Made by a program: the position numbers and the translations under genes. 5,087 nucleotides of DNA from Actinomycetota bacterium (GTDB taxonomy: Bacteria > Actinomycetota > Thermoleophilia > UBA2241), in the NCBI GenBank assembly GCA_003132645.1, contig PKYM01000113.1:651-5737 (forward strand), in the 5' to 3' direction. Numbering within the stretch: position 1 is the stretch's first letter; each line of letters opens with the position of its first letter. The notes under the pieces are model-generated. The model did no database searches. It was not told where the DNA came from and saw only the letters and a program-made list of their open reading frames with translations. Below, piece by piece: positions 1 to 4,976 of this stretch.

Positions 1-696
1 CGGCAGAAAGACGCCGCCGCTGCCCTCGGGCACCCTGAACCCCTCGCTCGGCGGCAGCGCCTCGGTCGGCTCGTCCGTGGTCGCGCGGGGCAGGCCGACC
101 GGCGCATCGTGCGCATACACCCAGTGAGCGACCTTGGTCGTGCCGCTGTCGGGCTCGTCCGCGGGCGGCGTGACGCAGAACGTCGTGAGCAGCTCATCGT
201 CACCGACGAACAGCGTGGCCGAGGCCGCGCCGAGCAGGCCGACGATCTCGCCCAGGATGGTCGCGGCCATCTCGGCCGTCGAGGCTTGGGAGACCAGTCC
301 GGCCGAGAGCCGGTTGAGGGCGGCAGTCTCGTGCTCGCGGGCAAGCGCCCGCGCCTCGCGATCGCGCATGCGCCCCGTCTGCAGGCCCATGACCACGCCG
401 ACCACGAGGAAGGCAAACAGCGAGAGGTAGTCCTCGGGCTCGCGCACAGCCAGCGTGTGATAGGGCGGCAGAAAGAAGAAGTCCCAGGCAAAGAAGGCCA
501 GCACGGCCGCCAGGATGGCGGGGCCGGCGCCGCTGGCGCCGGCCACCAGCACGACGATCAGCAGGTAGAGCAGCGCCCACTGGCCTTTGGCAAACGAGCT
601 TCTGCCGGGCAAGAAGATCGCCGTCGACGCAGCGATCGCCAGGATTGCTAGAACGTAACCGTGACGGGTGAACCAGATGAGCAGGCGGCGCAGCAT
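1..696 (-). CDS. Short KdpD-type membrane sensor (DUF4118 + GAF), partial at left edge
   Basis: I translated this frame by hand; it is open from 696 to the window edge (232 codons, no stop). The protein begins MLRRLLIWFTRHGYVLAILA. Four hydrophobic segments lie at about residues 14-30, 40-55, 57-75 and 90-107. The signature WDFFFLPPYHTLAV (71-84) is typical of the KdpD DUF4118 transmembrane domain. A charged helix follows (108-130, RMRDREARALAREHE), and a GAF domain starts near 131. HWVYAHDAPVGLPRATTDEP (191-210) matches the KdpD-type GAF pattern. DUF4118 proteins are usually inner-membrane sensor histidine kinases, but HisKA and HATPase_c would lie beyond the window, so kinase activity is inferred. 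Start: the ATG at 694-696 has GAGG at 701-704, only 4 nt away. The frame is open back to 876, but the N-terminal KdpD/USP nucleotide-binding domain is not encoded there. The gene is therefore a short form, not full-length kdpD. Confidence 0.85.
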   Translation of the reverse strand, partial: MLRRLLIWFTRHGYVLAILAIAASTAIFLPGRSSFAKGQWALLYLLIVVLVAGASGAGPAILAAVLAFFAWDFFFLPPYHTLAVREPEDYLSLFAFLVVGVVMGLQTGRMRDREARALAREHETAALNRLSAGLVSQASTAEMAATILGEIVGLLGAASATLFVGDDELLTTFCVTPPADEPDSGTTKVAHWVYAHDAPVGLPRATTDEPTEALPPSEGFRVPEGSGGVFLP

Positions 697-828
697 GCGA
701 CCTCGGTGGTGGACCGGTAATCGAGACGCGATTGTACGCCCGCAGTGATCGTCGCGGCAGGGGGCGACGGAGGTGGCAGGCCGGCGAGCGTTGCACCTTT
801 AGCAACTCTTAGCGGACCCGTCTCCATA

Positions 829-843
829 TTCACGCCTTCTTGA
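829..843 (+). promoter_or_regulatory. TTCACRC-N3-CTTRR box, single copy
   Basis: The sequence TTCACGCCTTCTTGA fits the consensus shared by the four boxes upstream of the two minus-strand units (2767-2781, 2799-2813, 4879-4893, 4911-4925). Here the box points toward the plus gene and is about 115 bp from its ATG at 958, a distance like that seen for the other copies. It could equally serve the divergent gene at 696. The ends of this box can also pair as a 5-bp hairpin, so the resemblance might partly be chance. Confidence 0.4.
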
Positions 844-891
844 GGGCGTCCCGGGCACCAGCGACGTGGGTCGCGATCACCGGCTCCCGGG

Positions 892-910
892 GGTTGCGAA
901 CCGCCGGTTC
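892..910. promoter_or_regulatory. Alternating GGTT/AACC dyads, operator-like
   Basis: GGTT (892-895), AACC (899-902) and GGTT (906-909) alternate with 3-bp spacers. The right part forms a 13-bp dyad, GAACCG-C-CGGTTC (898-910). It sits about 48 bp before the ATG at 958, where a repressor or activator site could act. No family is assigned. Confidence 0.25.
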
Positions 911-957
911 TGACGTGAAGTCGCCCACACGCCGGGCGAGCATGAATGGAGGGCATC

Positions 958-1434
958 ATGAAGCCCCTTTTGAACCTCTTGGTCAACCCGCGCATCGCGC
1001 TGGCAGCACTGGCCTCGGTGGTGACGGTAGTCGCCGTCTCTGCTTTGACGGCCGGTCGTGCCTTGGCGCGCGCCGCCTCCTCCGTCGTCGTGCCTGGGCA
1101 CAGCTTCCCAGTACCGTCGCAAGGCGCGGGCAGCGGCCACACTTCGCTTGTGGGCGTAGTGGTCGTCGCGGCGCTGGTGGCCGCGACCGTCGCCTTCGGC
1201 GTCATCGGCTGGCGGTACGACCGTCGCAGGATCGCGCACAGCAGAATCGCCGGTCCTGAGGTGGCGGAAACCGTCGCCACGGACGCGGCGCAGCCGGCCA
1301 ACGAGCCCGGAGCGTCCGGGCCTGCGGCATCCAAACCACTGCCGACCCGCACGGCGATCGCCGCTCGCGCGCGTCGCGAGGAGGGCGAACAAGCCGCTGT
1401 CACCGGCGATCGGGATCACGAACCGATGATCTGA
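958..1434 (+). CDS. Small two-segment membrane protein of unknown function
   Basis: This gene encodes 158 aa from the ATG at 958, which is preceded by GGAGG (948-952) with a 5-nt spacer. The in-frame ATG at 946 overlaps that site and is less likely. Residues 12-32 are hydrophobic (signal peptide or first TM), with an ALARA-like stretch near 35-39 that could be a signal peptidase site. Residues 40-62 form a short polar loop. Residues 63-84 are a strong TM helix, followed by WRYDRRRIAHSR, which by the positive-inside rule places the C-terminus in the cytoplasm. The tail (97-158) is hydrophilic, rich in Ala/Pro/Glu and probably disordered. I do not recognise a family. The real Shine-Dalgarno site, the membrane pattern and a strong palindrome just after the stop support a real gene. 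The layout (TM plus basic patch plus low-complexity tail) resembles the N-terminus of the gene at 1750, with no evident homology. Confidence 0.7.
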   Translation: MKPLLNLLVNPRIALAALASVVTVVAVSALTAGRALARAASSVVVPGHSFPVPSQGAGSGHTSLVGVVVVAALVAATVAFGVIGWRYDRRRIAHSRIAGPEVAETVATDAAQPANEPGASGPAASKPLPTRTAIAARARREEGEQAAVTGDRDHEPMI

Positions 1435-1442
1435 CGATGGCG

Positions 1443-1476
1443 CGGCGCGGCGGGGCCGTACGGCCCCGCCGCGCCG
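1443..1476. terminator. Perfect 34-bp GC palindrome after the small membrane protein gene
   Basis: The two 17-nt arms are perfectly complementary around a TA centre (1459/1460), with no unpaired loop in duplex form. RNA would form an extremely stable hairpin, starting 9 nt after the stop codon at 1432-1434. No T-run follows, so it fits the tract-less hairpin terminators common in high-GC bacteria better than a classic rho-independent terminator. A protein-binding palindrome is an alternative. Confidence 0.65.
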
Positions 1477-1516
1477 GCCACGTCCAAGGGGATTAGCTTT
1501 CCACTCGGCTTCCACC

Positions 1517-1543
1517 GGACACACGGGGAAGGGACACACGGGG
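1517..1543. repeat. Two direct copies of GGACACACGGGG
   Basis: The 12-mer occurs at 1517-1528 and again at 1532-1543, a 15-bp period separated by AAG. Possible roles are a tandem regulator site or a remnant of a dispersed intergenic repeat family. GGGACACAC-type units also occur in repeats associated with REP/RAYT elements, but no transposase is present here, so that link is only a suggestion. Confidence 0.5.
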
Positions 1544-1709
1544 GGGCAAGGCCTTTTTCCACGGCTGATCCACGTCGCTCGACGACGTGCCATACGCCAC
1601 GACGCGCTGTCCCGCGATGACGAGCTATCGGGGCTTTATGCAATCTTCGCAGGCTGCATGCCGGTCTTCAGGGCGCCTTTAGAGCCGTGTGGACATGGTC
1701 AATGTGCAA

Positions 1710-1725
1710 AGAGCGCACGCGCTCT
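1710..1725. promoter_or_regulatory. AGAGCG/CGCTCT hairpin upstream of the GTG start
   Basis: AGAGCG (1710-1715) pairs perfectly with CGCTCT (1720-1725) across the loop CACG. It lies 24 bp before the GTG at 1750 and so would be in the 5' leader or at a promoter-proximal operator. A 6-bp stem is common by chance in GC-rich DNA. Confidence 0.25.
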
Positions 1726-1749
1726 ACGGGCCAGTCCGAGGGGGTCGCC

Positions 1750-2868
1750 GTGAATGCTGTGGCCGTCGAGATCGCAGCTGTCTTCTTCGCCGTGATCGTG
1801 GTCGCAGTGGTCGCCTTCATACTCCACAGCAGGATGCTGCGACGCGCGGTTCTGCGCCGCAGGACCGAGATGCGAGCGCAATGGTCCGGGGTCGCCGCAC
1901 CCGCGCCGGCTTTGGCCGAGCAGCGACCGTCTGTGTGGCTTCGCCTGGCGTCCGTCCACAAGCCCTGGCTAGCGGCGGAGAGAGAAGGCGCCGCCACCGC
2001 ACTGCTGCCAGAGTCACGACCCAGCGACACACAGCGGAGACGTTCGCCGCCCGCTGATGAGCCCAGTCGCCGGACGGCGCGCTCGGAGAGGCGTTCAGCC
2101 CGGGCGGAGACGACCTCCGACCTGCTTCGTGTTGTCGTCGCCGCTGACCCACAGACTGCGCTTGTCCGCAGCGACCTGACGGATCTGACCAAGGCGGCCC
2201 TCCTCTACGGCGATCGGGTGACTGGTCTCAGTCCGGTGACGGCCATGCTACTGTGTGCCAGCGAGCCCGGTCGTGCCAGCGCAAGGCGGCAGATGGGCGT
2301 GTTGCAGCGGACCGCTCCCCTTCTGGACAGCGGCCCCCGGAGCGCCCTCGTTCTCAGCAGCGACCCGCGAACCGCCCACGCGCAGGTGGGCCTGGCGGCC
2401 GCAAGCGCTTCCCTACGCGGAATCCTCGCCCTGCTCGCCGAGTACCTCGAGGTCGATCCCGTCGTCTTGCGACACGACGAGGCGATGAGCCGGAAGGCCT
2501 TCCCGGGGCTCAGTCATCAGGACGACCCGCAGGAGATCGACGTGGACGACGTGGGCGATCTCGCCGTCGACGCGCACGCGCCTGCCCGTCAGTTGCTCCC
2601 AGGTCATGCCGTCACCTGGGTCGCGCAAGTGGTCGACACCAAGAGCGGACCCGAGTCTGTTACCAGCATAGCGGTCTTCATGTCCCATTCCCCTTCGACG
2701 TATACGTGGTGGCGTGGCTTCGTGATCGCCGCGTCGCTCTGCCTTGCCACTATCGCCCCATCACGGCTAAGGGAGTGTGAAGCGGGCCGGTTCGATCCTC
2801 AAGAGTGTGTGAAGCCGCCCGGGAACTTGCGGCAGGCTTCCGGCCGCTTTGACGGCTGCGACCTGTGA
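1750..2868 (+). CDS. One-TM protein with basic linker and unidentified C-terminal domain; 3' end uncertain
   Basis: The start is GTG at 1750, preceded by GAGGGGG (about 1738-1744) at 5 nt. An upstream in-frame ATG at 1687 would add 21 polar residues with no good ribosome site. Residues 4-25 form a TM helix, followed by HSRMLRRAVLRRR (basic, cytoplasmic side). Residues 48-122 are a Pro/Arg/Ala linker. Residues 124-240 look folded: RVVVAADPQTALVRSDLTDL is followed by TKAALLYGDRVTGLSPVTAMLL and then several helices to about ALLAEYLEVDP. I think related LLYGDRV-type sequences occur in uncharacterised actinobacterial proteins, but I cannot name a family. Residues after about 247 are rich in Asp/His/Gln and read like an antisense shadow. 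They overlie the minus ORFs at 2413-2681, and residues 320-356 overlie a repeated regulatory block. The +1 shifted frame stops at 2486-2488, so an indel near 2450-2480 could explain a run-on. The N-terminal two thirds are fairly trusted; the stop at 2868 is not. Confidence 0.55.
   Translation: MNAVAVEIAAVFFAVIVVAVVAFILHSRMLRRAVLRRRTEMRAQWSGVAAPAPALAEQRPSVWLRLASVHKPWLAAEREGAATALLPESRPSDTQRRRSPPADEPSRRTARSERRSARAETTSDLLRVVVAADPQTALVRSDLTDLTKAALLYGDRVTGLSPVTAMLLCASEPGRASARRQMGVLQRTAPLLDSGPRSALVLSSDPRTAHAQVGLAAASASLRGILALLAEYLEVDPVVLRHDEAMSRKAFPGLSHQDDPQEIDVDDVGDLAVDAHAPARQLLPGHAVTWVAQVVDTKSGPESVTSIAVFMSHSPSTYTWWRGFVIAASLCLATIAPSRLRECEAGRFDPQECVKPPGNLRQASGRFDGCDL
2413..2607 (-). CDS. Possible 64-aa ORF of unknown function, antisense to the 1750 gene
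   Basis: The ATG at 2605-2607 overlaps the TGA of the preceding 25-aa ORF as ATGA, which suggests translational coupling. The product MTWEQLTGRRVRVDGEIAHV then continues with alternating hydrophobic residues (HVDLLRVVLMTE) and ends LEVLGEQGEDSA, a beta-rich pattern. Third-position G/C is high here, but nearly as high in the overlapping plus frame, so codon use does not decide the strand. The frame extends upstream to an ATG at 2688, but that ATG sits directly on the Shine-Dalgarno sequence and is unlikely to be used. No family was recognised. It may be the second part of a frameshifted gene starting at 2681. Confidence 0.35.
   Translation of the reverse strand: MTWEQLTGRRVRVDGEIAHVVHVDLLRVVLMTEPREGLPAHRLVVSQDDGIDLEVLGEQGEDSA
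2604..2681 (-). CDS. Possible 25-aa leader-type ORF upstream of the 64-aa ORF
   Basis: ATG at 2679-2681 has the best ribosome site in this area, AAGGGGA at 2689-2695 with an 8-nt spacer. It encodes MKTAMLVTDSGPLLVSTTCA and five more residues before TGA (2604-2606). That stop overlaps the ATG of the next ORF. It follows the repeated regulatory block at 2708-2816 in the same orientation. It could be a leader peptide, the N-terminus of a longer protein broken by a frameshift, or chance. The start resembles proteins beginning MKTA..VT.SGP.LVL, but the match is too short to assign. Confidence 0.35.
   Translation of the reverse strand: MKTAMLVTDSGPLLVSTTCATQVTA
2689..2695 (-). promoter_or_regulatory. 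Ribosome binding site deciding the start at 2681
   Basis: On the minus strand this reads AAGGGGA. Its 8-nt spacing is good for the ATG at 2679-2681, while the ATG at 2686-2688 nearly touches it. It therefore favours the 25-aa frame over the longer frame that begins at 2688. Confidence 0.45.
2708..2816 (-). repeat. Duplicated upstream block, copy 1
   Basis: This block aligns in the same orientation with 4784-4928. Shared landmarks in order on the plus strand are GTGGCT, GTGATCGCCG, CCACT/CACTATC, GGCTAAGG or GAGCTAAGG, GTGAAG-GGGC, and a 21-bp identical run at 2794-2814 matching 4906-4926. Copy 1 lacks about 30 bp present in copy 2. It contains two TTCACRC-N3-CTTRR boxes and sits just upstream of the minus ORF at 2681, as copy 2 does before the gene at 4758. 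This suggests a duplicated promoter/operator region. It is covered by the doubtful 3' part of the plus frame that starts at 1750. Confidence 0.75.
2767..2813 (-). promoter_or_regulatory. Paired TTCACRC-N3-CTTRR boxes, 32 bp apart (copy 1)
   Basis: On the minus strand the distal box is TTCACACACTCTTGA (2799-2813) and the proximal box is TTCACACTCCCTTAG (2767-2781). Their start-to-start distance is 32 bp, identical to copy 2. Three helical turns of spacing in direct orientation suit a transcription factor that binds on one face of the helix. A GATAGT sequence follows the proximal box at the same distance in both copies (21 bp after its TTCACA/G) and might be part of the promoter. Confidence 0.55.
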
Positions 2869-2877
2869 CGAGCGCTC

Positions 2878-4758
2878 TCAGCGGGCGGCGGCGGCCCGCA
2901 CGAATCGCTTGGGAGCGGCCGCTCTCTCTCGCAACGCCTCGTGGAGCGCGACCCGGGTCAGCGGACGCAGCGTCGTGGTGTCGATGATGTTGTCCGGCTG
3001 CTGACCGGCGCGCAGGGCATGGGCGTGATGGCGCAGCTGCAGGTGCAGCATGCTCAGGAACGCCTCGCGCAGCAGCTGCTCAGCATCTGCCGGCAGGCCG
3101 CCGGCCTCGCGGATGGCGACCAGCCGCTCGAGTGTGGTATGCGCGGTGATCCCCCGGGCGAAGGCGTGGTAACGAGTCAGGTTCTGGAGCGGCTGCAGGG
3201 CCTCCTTTTTGATATCGATAAGCGAAGGCAGCCGCTGCAGAAGCGTGAGGGCCGAGGGGTTTCTGGTCCCCAGTGCTGCCAGACCGCTCATGAACGGGCC
3301 ATGGTGGGGCGCCTCACGGATGATGTCGGTGAGCGCCCGGGCCACCGGCAGGTCGCCGGCGATCTGGCGAAAGTCGAAGGCGACGCTGGCCCGGGCGAGA
3401 CGATCCAGATCCTTGCCCTCGAGCGCTCGCGAGAAGACCGCACACCACTTCGAGAGCGGCAGGCGCCACTGCCAGTTACTGGCGACCGTGCCGTGAACGT
3501 CGAGGGCAAAGCCGCAGCGGCGCAGACCCTCGTTGACGTCCTCCGCCAGCACACGAAAGTACTCCTCCACGGACGGATCTTCCGCATCGTCGAAGGCGAG
3601 TCCGTTGTCCTGGTCGGAGACGAGGTTGAGCTCGCTGCGGGCGGCGCTGCCGAAGGCCAGCCAGGCGTAGGCGACCGGGGGCTCGCCGTGCTTTTCGACG
3701 GCAAGCTCGAGCACGCGCTGCGTCACTGCGTCGTGGAGCAGCGTGAGGACGCGCGTGATCGCGGGCGCGTCGAGATGCGAAGCCATCAGGTCGACGAACA
3801 GTGGGGGAACGTCTGCCGCGGCTCTGACGACGTCGTCCAGGGTGTGCGCACCATGGATCGTGCGGCGCAGCGCGAAGGGGCTGCGGGCGTCGAGCGTCAT
3901 GAGGTTGCTGGCCGAAAGGACGCCGACGACCGCGCCGCCGGCATCCACGACCGGCAGAAAGTCGACCCCGGCGGCCATCATCTCGATGGCGGCCTCCGGA
4001 GCGAGTGCGTCCGAGGACACCGTCTTGACCGGCCGGGTCATGATGGCACTCACCGGCGTTTCGGGCGAAAGGCCCCGCGCCAGGACCTTATCTCGCAGGT
4101 CGCGGTCGGTCACGATGCCCAGGCCGTCGCGAGTGCGCACGAGCAGAGCCGAGCGCTTCTCGGCCTGCATGAGCCCGGCCGCCTGGCGCGCGGTAGCGTT
4201 CGGATCGCAGAAGAGCGGGGCGCTGCGCAGCAGCGAGGTCACCGGACGAGTGACCGCGTCGGGCAGGGCACGCATCGTCCTGGCAGCGTCAAGGAGACGC
4301 TCGCGCAGGCTGGCGGCCACGAAGCGCAGTCCCTGGGGACGGCTTAGGACGTCCAGGGCGACCTCTTCGGGGATCACGTAGAGCGTCGAATCCTGCCTCG
4401 CCCGCGTGCTCAGCTCCGGAGGCAAGCCGGTGAGCAGCGTCGGGTGGCCAAAGACCTCGCCGCTCGTGAGGATGGCCACGAGGGCCTGTTTGTGGGTGAG
4501 CTCGAGCGTGCCTTCCCGGACCACATAGAGCTCGGTCCCCGGAGGGCCGCTCTCGACCAGCACCATCTCGCCGGCCACTACGGCGCGCTCGTGGAGCGCA
4601 GCCGCGACACGCTCGAGGTCGTGCCGGCTGAGTCCCCTGAAAGGCTCGTGCCTGGCCAGGAACTCGGCGCGCTCAGCAACTCGATCGTCACTGACTCGAT
4701 CGGCACCGACTCCGTCAGCGACCCGCGTCGCCCCGGATACCGACGTGGCAGTGTCCAT
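2878..4758 (-). CDS. cNMP-binding / CBS-pair / DUF294 nucleotidyltransferase signalling protein
   Basis: The 626-aa product has the full four-module layout of the family. A cNMP-binding fold spans about 33-160. Two CBS domains span about 175-230 (GIVTDRDLRDKVLARG) and 236-292 (IMTRPVKTV, GVDFLPVVDAGGAVVGVLS). The DUF294 putative nucleotidyltransferase lies at about 305-440 with GSAARSELNLVSDQDNGLAF (370-389), whose GS and DxD residues are the presumed catalytic and metal-binding core. DUF294_C spans about 450-615, with FDFRQIAGD at 461-469 and IKKEALQPL then TTLERL. It is a soluble cytoplasmic protein. Family members are predicted signal-transduction nucleotidyltransferases of largely unproven substrate, with CBS domains likely binding adenosine nucleotides. 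The usual phosphate-cassette FGE reads FGH (103-105), so cyclic nucleotide binding is doubtful. Start: ATG at 4756-4758 with AAGGGAG at about 9 nt. The extra N-terminal 30 residues are polar. Long plus-strand frames here are shadows. The gene is probably transcribed from the duplicated upstream block. Confidence 0.95.
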   Translation of the reverse strand: MDTATSVSGATRVADGVGADRVSDDRVAERAEFLARHEPFRGLSRHDLERVAAALHERAVVAGEMVLVESGPPGTELYVVREGTLELTHKQALVAILTSGEVFGHPTLLTGLPPELSTRARQDSTLYVIPEEVALDVLSRPQGLRFVAASLRERLLDAARTMRALPDAVTRPVTSLLRSAPLFCDPNATARQAAGLMQAEKRSALLVRTRDGLGIVTDRDLRDKVLARGLSPETPVSAIMTRPVKTVSSDALAPEAAIEMMAAGVDFLPVVDAGGAVVGVLSASNLMTLDARSPFALRRTIHGAHTLDDVVRAAADVPPLFVDLMASHLDAPAITRVLTLLHDAVTQRVLELAVEKHGEPPVAYAWLAFGSAARSELNLVSDQDNGLAFDDAEDPSVEEYFRVLAEDVNEGLRRCGFALDVHGTVASNWQWRLPLSKWCAVFSRALEGKDLDRLARASVAFDFRQIAGDLPVARALTDIIREAPHHGPFMSGLAALGTRNPSALTLLQRLPSLIDIKKEALQPLQNLTRYHAFARGITAHTTLERLVAIREAGGLPADAEQLLREAFLSMLHLQLRHHAHALRAGQQPDNIIDTTTLRPLTRVALHEALRERAAAPKRFVRAAAAR

Positions 4759-4798
4759 GTCCCGCAGCTCCCTTGATGCATCATGGCGGTGTGGCTAA

Positions 4799-4825
4799 GC
4801 GATCACCGCTTTGCCGAGTGATCGC
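4799..4825. promoter_or_regulatory. GCGATCAC/GTGATCGC inverted repeat before the DUF294 gene
   Basis: Perfect 8-bp arms at 4799-4806 and 4818-4825 flank an 11-bp spacer. The dyad lies about 41-67 bp upstream of the ATG at 4758, between the boxes and the start, so it could be an operator or a 5' leader hairpin. Copy 1 retains only one arm (GTGATCGC at 2722-2729), so the dyad is specific to this gene. Confidence 0.4.
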
Positions 4826-4878
4826 CGAGATCGCCGCTTTGCTCCACTTGCCTTCGCTTCACTATCACCGTCCGGGAG

Positions 4879-4925
4879 CTAAGGAGGCGTGAAGAGGGCT
4901 GCTGCGATCCTCAAGAGTGTGTGAA
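4879..4925 (-). promoter_or_regulatory. Paired TTCACRC-N3-CTTRR boxes, 32 bp apart (copy 2)
   Basis: On the minus strand the distal box is TTCACACACTCTTGA (4911-4925), identical to that of copy 1. The proximal box is TTCACGCCTCCTTAG (4879-4893), which differs from copy 1 at a few positions but keeps TTCACRC and CTTAG. The proximal box is about 121 bp from the ATG at 4758. The preserved 32-bp spacing, while neighbouring bases diverge, points to function. Confidence 0.55.
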
Positions 4926-4944
4926 GTCGTACGTGACGCAGCGC

Positions 4945-4958
4945 GTGACGCCGGTCAC
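4945..4958. terminator. Weak hairpin after rpiA
   Basis: GTGAC (4945-4949) and GTCAC (4954-4958) pair across GCCG, about 20 nt past the rpiA stop on the minus strand. The stem is only 5 bp and no T-run follows, so it is a weak terminator candidate. Confidence 0.2.
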
Positions 4959-4976
4959 CGCCCGGACGCTAGGCCG

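Larger units (their letters stand above)
697..957. promoter_or_regulatory. Divergent intergenic region between DUF4118 sensor and small membrane protein
   Basis: This 261-bp gap separates genes that start at 696 (minus) and 958 (plus), so it should hold promoters for both. It contains one TTCACRC-N3-CTTRR box (829-843), which overlaps a small ACGCC/GGCGT hairpin (832-836 with 845-849), and alternating GGTT/AACC dyads at 892-910. I could not assign confident -35/-10 hexamers for either direction. Long open frames crossing the region on both strands read as Arg/Pro/Ala-rich shadow translations. Confidence 0.5.
1435..1749. other. Gene-poor stretch between two plus-strand genes
   Basis: No convincing CDS was found in these 315 bp on either strand; the open frames give Arg-rich shadow translations. 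The stretch holds the palindrome at 1443-1476, a 12-bp direct repeat (1517-1528, 1532-1543) and a 6-bp-stem hairpin (1710-1725). It must also contain the promoter of the gene at 1750 if the palindrome terminates upstream transcription. A weak relative of the TTCACRC-N3-CTT box, TTCAGGGCGCCTTTA, begins at 1668, but it departs from the consensus in the first half. Confidence 0.5.
4784..4928 (-). repeat. Duplicated upstream block, copy 2
   Basis: This is the partner of the block at 2708-2816, lying in the 218-bp gap between rpiA and the DUF294 gene. It carries about 30 extra bp relative to copy 1, apparently from a local duplication: GATCACCGCTTTGC (4801-4814) and GATCGCCGCTTTGC (4829-4842) differ at one position. 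Together the two blocks flank the DUF294 gene as imperfect direct repeats about 2.1 kb apart. Confidence 0.75.

Noticed and set aside
109..651. 180-aa plus-strand open frame
   Set aside because: It is antisense to the DUF4118/GAF gene and has typical shadow composition (Arg/Gly/Gln/His-rich).
200..805. 201-aa minus-strand open frame
   Set aside because: It is another frame of the DUF4118 gene. Its product is Arg/Pro/Ala-rich with no domain, while the adjacent frame gives KdpD signatures.
1517..1543. CRISPR-like or tandem repeat array
   Set aside because: There are only two 12-bp units with a 3-bp spacer.
648..1593. Minus-strand frames of 251 and 238 aa across the small membrane protein gene
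   Set aside because: They are antisense to a gene with a good ribosome site and membrane pattern. They lack plausible starts and recognisable domains.
2413..2688. 91-aa minus frame starting at ATG 2688
   Set aside because: That ATG overlaps the Shine-Dalgarno sequence, so the same frame from 2607 was preferred.
2767..2813. Boxes as PhoP-type GTTCACC repeats
   Set aside because: The TTCAC core is shared, but the consensus continues RC-N3-CTTRR and spacing is 32 bp rather than 11 bp, so no assignment was made.
2941..4347. 468-aa plus-strand open frame
   Set aside because: It is antisense to the clearly recognisable cNMP/CBS/DUF294 gene and has the Arg/Gln/His/Gly-rich make-up of a shadow translation.
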